In this document: in pieces, positions 20,700 through 32,242 of the stretch
Numbering within the stretch: the first letter of the stretch is position 1
Layout of the letters: every line of letters begins with the position of its first letter
Source of the DNA: Oscarella lobularis
Lineage: Eukaryota; Porifera; Homoscleromorpha; Homosclerophorida; Oscarellidae
Assembly: GCF_947507565.1 (NCBI RefSeq)
Contig: NC_089180.1
Location: 2,976,001-3,040,000, forward strand
Reading direction: 5' to 3'
Length of the DNA: 64,000 nucleotides
Notes under the pieces: generated by a model
Databases searched by the model: none
Told to the model about the DNA's origin: nothing
Seen by the model: the letters and a program-made list of their open reading frames with translations, nothing else
Made by a program: the position numbers and the translations under genes

Positions 20700-21584
20700 A
20701 TCGAAGTTTATTTTTAGTTAATTAGATTAGAGGTTGGGCGTAGAGTCACGGATTAAAATTCAGAACATACCACTACACTATCGCACGCTAGCCAAAGGGT
20801 TTGAAACCATGGAAATTAATGATCTAACCGAATTAAACCATTAGAACGGAGTCAAGCTAGCGCGCTAGCCACCAAATATACGCGTCCTCCCTTTTACGTC
20901 TCCATTCGAGCTCGATCGGATCATCGCGCGAGCGCGTTCGATGACTTCATGCGACTGACGCTCGCAGCTTCGATCTCGGCGCGGCAAACCAGCGACGCAG
21001 AGATAGAGCGAGTCGGGGGTCACCTCGATCGCCGTGATCGCCGCGATCGCCGTGATCGCCGCGATCGCCGCGTGAGTTCCGCAGGGAAGAGTGTCCGTGG
21101 CCGATGGCAAGGCTCAAGCTGAAGCGACTTGATCTCGATCGGGGGAGGAGCGAAAAGACGAACTGATACAGTAGACTCTTTGCTCCTTCAAGAATGCGAC
21201 CACGACGCGCTATACCGCTCTCATTCGTCCCATGCTTTTTTCTCCTCCTCCAAGTCCCATCAACGATCAGCGCCGCGGGCTCGTCGAAGCTTTGTCTAAA
21301 TCCGGTACAGTACCATGTGTCGATTGACAATTAATTAAAATTCGCAGAGTGTCTCTTATCAGTCTGTCGCTTTTTTCGACGAGAGCAATCTGTATGAGAA
21401 ACGAGCTTGGTGCTCAACGGCAGTCAAAGCAAAGGCTATATCTTATTGGTTTTGAATTTTATCTGATTGCCATAGCGACGGAAGATGATGACAATCGAAG
21501 AACTATCAAAGAATGTCAGAAAAGTCATCACGTCTGAGGAAGAAATAAGAACACCAATTTCGAAGGACAATTCTCGGCACCTTC
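20700..21584. other. No gene seen; short CGATCGCCG repeat
   Basis: A 9-bp unit (gatcgccgt/gatcgccgc) repeats about five times at 21026-21072 and makes the minus frame read RGDRGDHGD-like. The rest shows only chance frames. Confidence 0.6.
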
Positions 21585-22160
21585 TGGAGGACAGGTACGT
21601 AAAACATATGGTTGTGTCCTAACTACCGTGCCACTGCATTAGGTCATGGGGTCCTGAGCAAGACCTCGTGATAAAAAACTGCTCGTCGGGGTCCTGAGCA
21701 TGACCTCGTGATGAAAAACTGCTCGTTGGGGTCCTGGGCATGACCCTGTCAAAAAACTGCCCGCGCATGAAACCAGAAACACTGTGCAATTTTTTTTATT
21801 TTATTAAATAAAGCACTTGTCCCTTCCCTTACAAACTGGAGCAGTTTTTGATCACGGGGTCATGCTCAGGACCCCGACAAGCAGTTTTTGATTACAGGGT
21901 CGTGCTCAGGACCCCGACAAGCAGTTTTTTACTGACAGGGTCATGCTCAGGACGCCAAAACCTAAGAAACTTCATTACCAATATATTAACTAGTCATTCT
22001 ATTAACTATTGCCTACCAAAAGCCATCACGAAGAATAAGGATACCATGCAGTGCCATTATGGATCGTTTTCTTGTTCCGACGCCCCCTCTTGACCTCTTC
22101 CTCCATTTATTTCTCATTCTGAAATTCAGACTTCAACTCAATGTGTGTGGGTGGGTGGGT
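21585..22160. repeat. Dispersed repeat, copy B, with head-to-head minisatellite
   Basis: Copy B repeats the landmarks of copy A at 16740. Here the 40-bp unit (ggggtcctgagcatgacctc) occurs about three times forward at 21648-21755 and about three times inverted at 21838-21955, so the block is a large imperfect palindrome centred near 21800. The outer tctcattctgaaattcagac segment lies at 22108. Confidence 0.75.
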
Positions 22161-22892
22161 AGTCTTCACTCTTACTTTGCTTCATACATAAGTCCTTTTC
22201 TATGAATGAGAACGTTCATGCGGATGCGGAGTCCAATGTCGTAAACTGCAACGAAAAAAGAGACTGAATCACGAGAGTCATCGATTAGAGACAGTTCAGT
22301 CTGGCGTCGATGACGAAAGAGGGCCGAGATTCCGACACAAGGAAGGTGTTCAAGCAAAAATGGACGATGAATCGAGGCCGTCCTTCACTAGGAAATCGCA
22401 TTGCCTCGCAGCCTAGAGAAAAAGACAATTCTTTGAGCCTACCCCAACGCCGCCGTATCTGGGCCTCCAGTGCGTTGCAGAAGACCCCGTTTCCTTTCGA
22501 CAGTAGCCAAAATACACGAGCGAAGCCGACCAACGACGAAACTAGAACGGCTCGCTAAAGCGCGTTAGACGGAAGCACTAGGTACCAACCAAACTTCTAA
22601 ACTTCTAACCTATGCGGCATAGCACTTGTCTTTCTTATTTGTACACAGGTTTTTTAGGTTGGCCGGAAAATCCACGGACCATGGAGGCATCTTTCCAAAT
22701 CTATCTTGTGAACAGAAGGAGACGAGTTAACCGTGATATCTATGCTACGTTTTAGCGGTTTTACGTTTTGATGACGTCTGCAAATGTTTTTTCAAGGACA
22801 ATTGTCCTTTAAGCGGTGAGCACGAGGCATGGAGAATCGTTGGCCCAGTCGCGCCTCAGTGGATGGATACTTTGATACAATGATACTTTGGT
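22161..22892. other. No gene seen
   Basis: A pair of complementary open frames near 22285-22560 has no recognisable motif. Nothing else is supported. Confidence 0.5.
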
Positions 22893-22981
22893 CGACACGG
22901 CATACCTGAGACTGTGATTAGCGACAACGGACCTCAGTTCGACAGCCGTGAGTTCAGGAGTTTTGCAAAGGAATGGGGGAA
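22893..22981 (+). pseudogene. Ty3/gypsy integrase core scrap
   Basis: Thirty codons read [20 protein letters not shown] and continue FRSFAKEWG. This is the block around the second catalytic Asp of a gypsy integrase (VxSDNGPQF). Flanks on both sides lose the match. Confidence 0.85.
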
Positions 22982-23060
22982 AACCGAGAGCGATCGAATC
23001 TGGCCTGAAGACAAGCTCCTCACGGTGGCATCATTTCCTTTCTTTATTCATGCATCGATA

Positions 23061-23311
23061 GCGCTTTCGACATAAACGATGCCATTTACTCAGACAAGGC
23101 AACGCTCGTCGCGCTTTTGTCTCGCGTGCGTTCATAAGGAAAGGAGGGCCGAAAGCTTCTTCCGCTGTCCTGAAAAGCTTTTTCTTGAGCGTTCATCAAA
23201 TAGAACCCTGGAGGAAGTTTTCTGGGTAAAATGTCCTTTCCTACACGCACGCGACATAAAAGCGCGCGACGAGCGTTGCCTTGCCTGAGAAAACGTTTAT
23301 GTCGAAAACGC
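23061..23311. mobile_element. Foldback (MITE-like) element
   Basis: The left arm starting gcgctttcgacataaacg (23061) and the right arm ending cgtttatgtcgaaaacgc (23311) are inverted copies of about 85 bp, including caaggcaacgctcgtcgcgc near the middle of each arm. The loop between them (23146-23224) has no coding sense. The structure is that of a small foldback transposon. A target duplication was not obvious. Confidence 0.75.
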
Positions 23312-23319
23312 AAACGTTC

Positions 23320-24039
23320 GTTGTGATTGGAAAGAGCGGTTTGTTTAGGATGTGTGTCACTATTGTTTTGCAGTGAGAGTTAGGTAATTCGTTTCGTATT
23401 GAGCTAGAAAAAGCGCCGAAAGAGATCGAAGCTATTGTCGCGAATACGGCGAATTTCGGTATCGGAGAAAGCGCGATAGTTGATCACAGAGTAAAACATT
23501 TACTTGAAGTTCTATAGCCTTATTCTAAAGACAAACGTCTTCATTTGAGTTATTGTCGTATTCGAACGAACAACTAGGACTGGGCAGAATTTCTCTAGCA
23601 AGGAACGTCTCCTTCTTCTAACACGACTTCATTAAGGATGTTTCATTTACAAACGATTTCGCATCAAGAAAGCAATAGAGAACGACATGAATAATTGCCG
23701 TACAAGAAAAAGCAAAATAAAGAATGGTGGCACGCTTTTGAGTCGCTTAATTTCTCCAGTCCCTATTTGGCTAATGCTTTTGCTCAGAAAAACACCTTTT
23801 TTATTGGAACATGCAGAACAAATCGAAACGGAGTGCCAGATGAGGTTACAGGAGTCTTTCGGAGATAAGAAACATTAAGAGGAGAATCATTTGGAGCAGA
23901 TGAAAGAGGTCAGGCAATTATACCTAAAATCCACTGCATGACGTCTTTACCACTGTTGAGCGCCGCCAACCCGAAGGCACACGTAAAGATATCACCTGTC
24001 CTGTAGCCATAAAGCTTTACAACAGTTTCATGGGGGAGT
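23320..24039. other. No gene seen
   Basis: Short chance frames only (for example 23687-23878). The sequence leads into the dispersed repeat that begins near 24040. Confidence 0.5.
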
Positions 24040-24660
24040 TTTGGAAAAACGTCACACTCAGATCATGTGGCTCATTTTAGAACGACATCTGACAGGCTAC
24101 AGAACTGATCGTGGCCTTTGGCAAGACGTCGTTTACATTGAAAGAAAAGGAAGCATTGTCAAATTTGATATTTCCGCCTGTTGTCGATATCTTTTCAGCG
24201 CATATTTGCAGAAAATAGCCGTCAAGATTGCTAGGGTAGAGATAAAGTCAATCTACGAAAGTGATAAGCGGTACGTAATTTTCTGATGTTACTCGCTTCA
24301 GGATCGCAGCCATGGCTATGCATCTGTCTAAAAGAGAAGTTAATCGAAGTCGCTCTAAGAAAAGGAAAAAAAATTGTGGGAGAGAAAGTCGAACCGCTCG
24401 CACCTGCAAGCTATCGCACTTTCAGATAGAATAAGACGATTTCATCCTATTCTGTCCAAACAATTAGGCAGCTGTAGTCAGCCGTCATGATCAGATGCTC
24501 TATCTGCATCTTGATCCGAGTGAGAAGAAGGGCTAGACATAGAAAAATTACAAATATTTTTTGCAACGAATGCTACGTTATAAAAGATCTCAATGATGGA
24601 AAATCAAAACTGTATTGCTGGCATATCTACAAATTCGACTTCTGACCAAATTGCCACAAG
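24040..24660 (+). repeat. Dispersed repeat; inverted partner at 56455-57062
   Basis: From ..gtcacactcagatcatgtgg to ..aaaactgtattgctggcata this segment matches the reverse complement of 57062-56455, with many substitutions and small indels. A short frame inside (24041-24286) reads RHLTGYRTDRGLWQDVVYIE but is not open in the partner. It is an old interspersed repeat, possibly the end region of a larger DNA transposon. Confidence 0.7.
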
Positions 24661-25260
24661 AGCACCAGCTACATGCAAGGTAAGTGTTCATAGTAGAGGA
24701 AGAAATGGATAAGGGCAGCTGCTAAAGAAGAGTATCCTGTTAGAACGTCAACAGCGTATTGTCGAAAACGATGCCAGACATGCCAACTGGCCAAAAATGG
24801 TGCTCACCGGCAATCTTAGACAATTACCTGTACGTTGGAGTAGGCGTGATGCACAATAAAAGGACCAAGTGCATTGGTCCAACGCTTAACTTTTGGCACT
24901 GGCAAAGACTCTAAATGGAAAACTCTTTCATGGACAATGGCAAATAACTGCCAACTTTCTTCATTGTGCGGAAAATAGTGGCAGCCGGCGGGCAGGATAG
25001 AAGGACTTTTGCCTAAGTATACACTGTTCATGCATGACAAAAAGGACAACATGGATAAAGACTCCAGCTCTCGGCTTTTCTTCATGGGCAACAGCGTTTT
25101 GGTAACGCCGTAAACGCTTGCTCTCCCAACCTCTTTCGGAAGATTCGAGACACTAGAAAATTGGCGAGCTTCACAATCTTAGACATTCAGCCGCACGAAA
25201 TAAAGCGAAAACAGGGAACGTCAGCCAACGCGTTATTTTACACATTATGGCCAACTACTG
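24661..25260. other. Unassigned
   Basis: One 91-codon minus frame at 24816-25091 has no recognisable motif. The plus strand near 24775-24830 reads NDARHANWPKMVLTGN-like, not enough to name. Confidence 0.4.
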
Positions 25261-26235
25261 TTAGCAGGATAAAAGTCGTGTAAGCACGTACGACTTTACA
25301 GGATTGAATGATCCGTCGCACCAGAAGAACTGCTGATCGTCGTTTAAGTGGAAGATGCACTCGTCGTTTGAGTGGAAGATGCACTCGTCGTGATAGACTC
25401 TGACAAGATTTCGACTGTCAAAGTTTTCCATCCGATCTATGTATTCTTTACGGTATTGGACAACGTCAGCCCTTTCATGTCCATCAATGCAAACCCACTT
25501 TTTGTACTTGGTCACGGAGAAGCCCAGACGAGTCATCCATCGGTGGATGTCCCACTGCCACGTTTCCATTCCCAAGAAGAGGGAGGACCTGAGAATTGAC
25601 GTACGCCTGCACGTCGGCTGCGGTGAGGTTGGGTTGACCTTTCCGGACACTGTGACTACGAATGTACTCTGACAGCATTATTTGAAGCTCCGCCTCCAGA
25701 AGTCAAAGGGGCCGTTCCGCTTCTCAGGAACGTCGTCACATTCGGAGTCGTCTTCAGCGGCTATAGCTTTGACCCAACGGCGAACTGTTTGGCCATTAAA
25801 GCCGACGACAGATGCATCCCTTTCACAGGCTTTGATGAGGCCGAGGTGGTCGTTCTTGCTCGCTAAGTAAGCCGCCAGCATTTGACGATTGCTGAGATCG
25901 AGATCAGTGATCCACTGAGCAACGCGACCACGAACGATCTCCATCTCTTCGCGCCATCCTCGAGACTCGTCCGACTCTGGAGGAAAACTGACGTCTGTGC
26001 GTTTCCGACCACGTCCGGCTGTGCGACCGCCTTTCGCTGCGTCTCCACGAGGCTTGAACTTGTACTTCCTGTTTACTCGGTTAATGAATGCAGATGGGCG
26101 AGTAAGTGAAGCACGCTTCGGATGCCTGTCGTTGCGAATCGGAGATTTTGGTTCGCTGCGCGTCGAAGATGACGTGTTGGTGTTTAAAAACACCGGTTGG
26201 AGAGGTGTCGAAGACGACGAAAGCATAAAGGCCAT
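25261..26235 (-). pseudogene. DDE transposase of the DGHERADVV family, frameshifted
   Basis: Three minus frames follow each other. 26235-25678 holds the N-terminus with PRGDAAKGGRTAGRGRKR and a helix-turn-helix-like VGFNGQTVRRWVKAI. 25678-25484 continues with EYIRSHSVRKGQPNLTAADV. 25590-25261 holds WMTRLGFSVTKYKKWVCIDG, then HERADVVQYRKEYIDRM and YHDECIFHSND. DGHERxDVVxYR followed by HDE is a well-marked DDE-type transposase family in fungi and animals. A 24-bp exact tandem duplication (25340-25387) inserts eight residues just after HDE. Two frameshifts and a missing third acidic region make it non-functional. The N-terminal part is shared with the stump at 3827-4300. Confidence 0.7.
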
Positions 26236-26339
26236 TCAAACGAGACGCGACAAAACAAACGTACCCGTACGAAACCCGGATGACTGGCTCGAGACTCCGA
26301 AGGTGCCTCAACTAAACCGTCAAATTTTTTACATCGTAA

Positions 26340-27127
26340 ACTGTAAATTTGGTTTACGCTAACACTGATAAAACCAAATGCGGCTGCAAAATACGTTCGG
26401 AAATGGACATAATCAACCGGGACTTTTTTGCGTTTGGACGTGGGATGCACTGTATGGACAGCTCTTTCATCAAATTCTGCAGTCTCTTGTTGTCTCTCTC
26501 AAGTGCTCTTGTAAAGTCAAAATCTACATTTCCTCCTCCGTCAGTTCCACACCAACCAACAGCTGGCCGTCGCCCCTAAACGCGAAAATGAATTAATGGT
26601 TCAATTAATTTGTCATAAATGAAATACCGAATACAAGTTTAAATTATTTCTATTTGCAATGACGCCAAATTGTCTTCTCTATAGAATATCACGTCTTCCT
26701 TGCGCGTTCCCTGCGTCCCCTTTCATAATACGTGTCAGTCGGCATCTTTCGCCGATTGGAAAGAATCGATTACCGTTTAGAGTTTTCTCCTAGGAACCGT
26801 CAAATCGATTGACGCAATCACTGAATTCGCGGAAGCTGCCTTTACCGAATGCCTATTACTTTGTTGACAATCACACACACGCGATTTCTTCCCAAGAATT
26901 TCTGCAGCTTTCCTGCAGCAAGACATTCTGTTCCTTGAACTCCAAAAGCAAATTCGAGAATTGCGTTACACCACCCTCATTTCTTTCTTAGGATAATCGA
27001 CTTTTTCTACTTTGTCTTTCACCTTTTTATTCGAAGCTTGAAGCTGATTAAAGACAGCGACCTGAAAAAAGAAGCAGGTAAAGGTTTCGCAATCGAAATA
27101 TCTCCTCTTGTCACCCTGACTTACAGC
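26340..27127. other. No gene assigned
   Basis: A ggtttacgctaacactg motif at 26350-26367 resembles the element end at 4481-4500 and may mark one terminus of the transposon to its left. Otherwise only chance frames. Confidence 0.4.
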
Positions 27128-28035
27128 ACTTCCACCCCATAGATAAAAGAGAAAGGGAATAGGCAACTCTCGTAGTCACGTGATACCTTCATATAGAGTT
27201 CGTATGACGATGGTATGGCTGTAAGCGTGTCTCAGTCACTCCCACTCAAGTCCCGTATGCGACCACTCTTCGTTCGAATTGCTACGAGAAGACGCAGCTT
27301 CATTTGCGTCAGACCGCGTTAGTATCGGCGTTAGTGGTTGTGGGAGTTTCAAATCGGTGCTTTGTGTTATTTCCATAGTCACGCTAAAGCTAATATCGTT
27401 TCGTACCCTCAGCACTCTCGCGGAGCTATCTTTGCTACTGCTTTTTGGCTTATACGACGCAAAGAGCAAACTTGTACAGCTCAATGCTGCCTAAAGAAGC
27501 CAAGACCACAAGAGACGGCTCGCAGCATTGCGCAGCGCGTCTGATCGTACCGACTGCTCGCAGTAGACTTCGGAAAGGACAACGATTTGCAGCATAGCAT
27601 GTACCTTAGTCTTTCGCCTAACGCTTGCGCTACTGGTCGAATGTAAAGACTGTGTAGCAGCTGCTGTACTGCGTCGCGAGCGCTTGGAGTTCACATTCAT
27701 TATACAGTCGCAAGTTCACATGCGTAAATAGTGAATTTTGGTATCTTTTGCAGAAGTATGCCTAGACGACTTGCATTATCGAGAAGAAAAGGCGAATATA
27801 ACCAGCAATCGAGAAGCAATAAAAGCAAAGTGTTCACGACGACGAGGAAATGCCACTTAACGTCGGAACACAAACCGACGCCCCGTAGCAGCACATTTAC
27901 TAAATTTGGCGGCGAGAACATCGTTGAGACCCTTGCGGACCGCATCCATCTTCTTGTCCCACGCCTAGCGCATAAAGGTATCACGTGACCACGGGAGTTG
28001 CCTATTCCCTTTCTCTTCTATCTATGCTTCCACCT
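27128..28035. repeat. Inverted repeat pair with 60-bp arms
   Basis: The arm at 27128-27188 and the arm at 27975-28035 are reverse complements over about 60 bp with only a handful of mismatches; the shared core is agagaaagggaataggcaac, ending in tcacgtgatacctt. The 786 bp between them has open frames on both strands but no known domain. The outer sides do not match each other. Whether the arms are the termini of an element or an inverted local duplication of an exon is open. Confidence 0.7.
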
Positions 28036-28290
28036 CGTCCTTGTAAACGCGAACTTTCTGCGTATCTTTCGGCAGCAGCCCTTTCTATTGAATAAGTTGA
28101 AACAGTAGAAAACCATATCCACTCCAAGAAATGACATCAAACATTTTGTTGAAGACGTTGCTCTTGTTTCTTATACTTGACCAATTCTTCTTAAAATTTC
28201 TGCAACTGACTTAAACATGTGGAAAATGAATCAGAATCAGTGATTGACAAAGAGGAGCATAGCGATCATTCATACAACAAAAAATGATAG

Positions 28291-28830
28291 TTGACAATGA
28301 CAATGCCACGGACAAAATTGATGATAATGATACCGCTAAAGCGACATAAGACAGCGGCTAAAAAGCCCCGGCTAAAAAAAGCAAACGTGCGAGTCGTACC
28401 CGCACAAGTGTACCGTTTCCACCGGACTACTCCACCGTTTCCGAATTCGTTTCTGCTTCAAATGGGGCGCAAGCGAGAATCGATAGTAGGAGACGGAAAC
28501 TGCTACTTTCGAACAGTGTTGAAAGCAGCATTTTGAACAGAAGATGGCCATTTGGCACTTCGGTTACAGATTGTTAATTTAATTCTGTTGTTGAAATGTA
28601 CTGCTGCAACATGGACTATAAAGCTCACATTTCAAAGCTACGACAAGAAGGTGCTTGGGCAACCCAAGCTGAAATCCACGCAACTGCAATACTTTTTCAA
28701 ATTGACGTCAGTATATTTACATGGATGGGTAAAGAGTGGACGTGGAATACATACAAACCGAAGTTTGATATAATTGTTTCGGCGCTAATTAGGCTGTCCG
28801 TTAACAGAATAGAGATACAACATTATTGAA
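28291..28830 (+). pseudogene. OTU-type cysteine protease, broken
   Basis: The frame shows RESIVGDGNCYFRTVLKAA, the catalytic D-G-N-C block of the OTU deubiquitinase family, then an in-frame TGA at 28534, then TEDGHLALRLQIVNLI, then a frameshift near 28590. After the shift it reads DYKAHISKLRQEGAWATQAE and IHATAILFQIDVSIFT, the usual OTU middle region. The C-terminal histidine block is not clear. OTU genes are carried by some Helitrons and other elements, and a Pif1-like scrap lies just downstream on the opposite strand. It is not translatable as one protein. Confidence 0.75.
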
Positions 28831-28907
28831 ACTACTGAAAAGACAGACTCCGTACGTTCGGCTAGTTTCGCTAAGCGTCGATATTCTCTTGAACGTAGTT
28901 TATAACT

Positions 28908-29108
28908 TTAGAACTTGTTTAAATGAGCAATACGCTCAAAATCTAAGCTTTGAATTAGGCAGTCATCTAAATTACGCACTTGAGATAACGCAACGTACGT
29001 AATTCCCGGTGCAAAATTTCGCTGCCCTATATTGATTACGGGCTTTTGAAGAGTGACAAGTCCCTGCTGCCGTCGCCCCGCTTTTGGCTGGTGCAATGCT
29101 GATCGCAC
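28908..29108 (-). pseudogene. Pif1-like helicase C-terminal scrap
   Basis: The frame reads LQKPVINIGQRNFAPGITYV followed by ALSQVRNLDDCLIQSLDFER. This is the last helicase motif of Pif1/RRM3 proteins (G-x-x-Y-V-A-L-S-R-V-R). The preceding part up to about 29200 is frameshifted and only weakly matching. Together with the OTU remnant it may be the decayed end of an OTU-bearing Helitron. Confidence 0.65.
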
Positions 29109-29218
29109 TCAAGAAGGGTATTTCGTATGTCCGACCGATAGCGGTTGGAAATAGTTTTTGGCGTCTCGTCGCTAAAGCAGCAGCATCGGTGCTTGAGAGC
29201 AAGATTGCTTCGAAAATG

Positions 29219-29449
29219 TCACCATATTAGTTTGGAGTGTGCACGCCGAGCGGGACCAACGTGATTGTTAATCTTAGTCAGCTTGTACTCCGAAACCATT
29301 CGAGTTGCTGAGCTTTCCCCCGACTGTCCTTCCGCGGAATGCTCCGAAACTTCGTTAACGCCATTCCGGATGATGTAGACGTTTCTGTTCCCTCGTTGTA
29401 CTTCGAGACGCGACGATCGTCTGGAACTGAGTTCCACGGAAGCCAGCAC
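29219..29449 (-). other. Unassigned small frame
   Basis: A 76-codon minus frame with no motif I recognise. It could be part of the same decayed element as the Pif1 scrap. Confidence 0.2.
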
Positions 29450-29843
29450 GTTTGGATTTAGATTTTCAGCCTATTTTACAGCAATAACGACAAATCAAGC
29501 GAGAAAAGGCGAGAGAATGTGAGGAGAAGATGCGCGCGCGTTAGCGAAAAAGAAACGTCTTTGAAATCTGCGTATCTATAAGTTTTTAAGCTTCACCTGC
29601 GCCTAAGTTTCTGTATGTCAGAACGCACCGGCCTAGTGAATGAAACAGCACAGAATCAAATAATTGTCGAGATAGAAAAACCATTTCTAACTAATTCTTT
29701 TAACGGATACCACGTTTTGGCGCTGCCATGACTTTTCCTTTTGCGCCTGTTGATCAAAAGCTCTATTTTATTGGCATAAGAACTAACAACGTTTTATGAC
29801 TCGGACCCATCCCAAAAATAGTTTAGGCTTTAATCTGGCGATG

Positions 29844-30012
29844 CATTCGAGAGGCTCCTCGCGAAAATTAGGTCGATATAGCTTCTTGTAGACTTTGAAA
29901 GTTATTGGTAAATGGCACTGCATGTACATAACCGTGTATTTATACTTATCGTATAATTAATTGCAAAAATTAAAGACCTCACATAGATTGTGTACTGTCC
30001 GCATTTGATGAT
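29844..30012 (+). repeat. Dispersed repeat; direct partner at 56152-56321
   Basis: Matches 56152-56321 in the same orientation, for example gatatagcttcttgtagact and taaagacctca.atagat, with scattered changes. Non-coding. Confidence 0.8.
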
Positions 30013-30187
30013 GATGCGGTGCCGATTGACAAAGAACTCTGTCGCGTCAATAGGATGCCAAGTGGGAATTGTGTGCGTATCCGTGTCTTATGAGTGGAGC
30101 GATCCTCTGATTGCGTTCAAGAGAAGTGCACTGTGATCCAGATGATAGCTGGGTTTAAGCTCTCGAATTACTATATTCTGTATATAT

Positions 30188-30950
30188 TTAAATAAACGCC
30201 GTGTCTCGCAAAACATCAAACTGTTGCAAAGAATTGGGGCAGAAGGAGCCAAAAAGTTTGAGATTGATAGACGCCCGGGCTAGGGTTACACCATGTAGGG
30301 AATAACAAAAGTAGACAGCAAGGACGAGTCCCCCCATCGCTAATGCTAGAGCCCAGGAGTTATCAATCCTCTCACGGTGCCAGTCGATAGCCGAGTACCC
30401 ATATGTCACGTGAGCGATCCAGTATCCAAACATGGTCATTGGAAAACACCCGTCACATCGTCTAGAGTCAATATTGAGTCTCGATGAAGATGGAGACACT
30501 ACTTGACGGAGGACGATAAATTGCTCCCACAATACTCTTCAATTTTCCAGGAAGGCGTATTTCCGCAAGAATCACTTCTAGATTTTGTAGTGAATCCGGA
30601 GCTGGAAGTGATGAAGAACAAAGTTTGCTTGAGACATATAAACAGACGCCTCCGCTATGACGTGAGCGATCATTTCTGAAAAGCTCAAATCCCTCGACAC
30701 AAAGAAAATTATTAGAGATGGAGTCATCCAGCTTTGTTTCAGAGAGTGCCAGAACATCCACTGAACAACGTCGTAGAATGAGTCGAATCCAGTCCAGTTT
30801 GGCAATAAGACTGTTGATATTGAGATGTGCAAAGATGACACCAGAGTTTGAGCAGTGATAGGACCGAAGATAGGACCGAAGAGAAATGATAGGCTCCCCA
30901 TATTGAGTTAGATTCGAAGGGTCCAAGAGCAAAGACGTGTCATTATCCAA
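30188..30950 (-). pseudogene. Non-LTR retrotransposon, endonuclease start and internal deletion
   Basis: The 5' part (30950-30468) reads GVIFAHLNINSLIAKLDWIR, then VLALSETKLDDSISNN and GGVCLYVSSK, which is the N-terminal half of an APE-type LINE endonuclease. It nicks target DNA to prime reverse transcription. A second frame (30532-30188) follows with no endonuclease or reverse-transcriptase match, ending in sequence that could be the ORF2 tail before an A/T-rich stretch (tttaaatatatac). The reverse transcriptase is absent, so the copy is internally deleted. Confidence 0.65.
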
Positions 30951-30999
30951 TGCGGAAATCGAGACTTGACATCGAGAAAGTACGTATCGAAGTTATCGC

Positions 31000-31464
31000 T
31001 CTTTTCTCCCGAAATGCTACCCTAGCGACGATTGTAGTGCTCTCTTGCGGCCCTTTTGCAGCTGTTTCTTTTGTTAAGAGCGTCGAAGGAACGAAGCTAA
31101 CGGTTCCATGACCAATTTCAATGAGTGGGTGTGGCAGTGCTAGAGCGTGTCAGCAGCATATATGTACTTTTTTTCAAGGAATGAACTTCTAAACATAATA
31201 TTCTTTTGGGTCATACACAAGTTTTCTGATGTCGTAATCGCAAGCCATGCTTTTGCATGCCATGCTTTTCACTAACCCAACGAAAGGCGTACGTGATTGT
31301 GACAAAAGAACCCTTCGCTCTGCTGGACTGTCGTCAGGTTTGTCCAATGTATTTCCTTGCTTTCGTTTGGTGGCTTTCTTTTAGTCTCCGCTAGCGCTTA
31401 GCCTCTCAGGCTTCTCCTCAACGCCGCCGAACGCTCCAGCTTTGTCACGCCCTCTGCCGTTTCT
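31000..31464. other. No gene seen
   Basis: Only chance frames; leads into a tandem repeat. Confidence 0.5.
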
Positions 31465-31650
31465 AAGGAACCTTTTGACTGGTCTATGGAATTAATTTCC
31501 CCATAGATATCGACTCATAAGGAACCTTTTGACTGGTCTATAGAATTAATTTCCCCATAGAGATTGACTCATAAGGAACCTTTTGACAGGTCTTGGGAAT
31601 TAATTTCCCCATATATATCGTCTTCTAAGGAACCTTTTGACTGAGCTTTT
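31465..31650. repeat. 54-bp tandem repeat, about 3.4 copies
   Basis: Copies start with aaggaaccttttgac at 31465, 31519, 31573 and 31627, a constant 54-bp period with a few changes. The period is a multiple of three, but the minus frame through it (YGEINSQDL..) is open only in the last unit, so coding is doubtful. Confidence 0.92.
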
Positions 31651-32242
31651 TTGTTACTGGTTTCATATTTAGATTGAACGAAGCGATGATGTTTATATGA
31701 TCTACATTGCAATAGAAATTCTAAGAGCAAAGCGTATTGTAAGCCTTTTGACTTTGTATTGAACTGCTCCATTGGCCCTGCAGAAAGCCTTTCCCGCATT
31801 ACAGAACAACCACTGCGTCTCCAAGTCGTTCGGTCTTCTTTGGTCTTCTTCGTCGATTCCGTCGAGACTGTAGAATGGCTTTTCGTAGGGTCATTCGAGC
31901 ACTTTTCAAATCAGAACGAAGTAAAACGGCTGCTGTTAGAAATAAGCCAGTCATTTTATCCCACTTCTTGGTGAGACAGGACGACCCCGATCAAACTATC
32001 TGCTTTAGAACTATGTGCTCAGCATGACAGACAAGCTTGTGAAACTAAAACGAACAAATACAGTAGCCTGTTTCCTTTCAGTTTGGCAGGCTTTTCAAGA
32101 TTTCTATTCATAAGCATGGTCATGTTCTGTTGCAGCCTAAAAGTAAGTACTTCCTATTTACGCCAAAGTCATTACAGTAATAAACAACACCTTATATCCT
32201 TGCTCAAACAACATGTGATCAACTCTGCGGATGTCGTCTTCA

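Noticed and set aside
20865-21330. RGD-rich minus-strand frame
   Set aside because: The RGD repeats come from a 9-bp microsatellite (gatcgccgt) and not from an adhesion protein.
31465-31799. 54-bp repeat as a coding repeat protein
   Set aside because: Stops occur in the minus frame in two of the units, so the multiple-of-three period is not maintained by coding.
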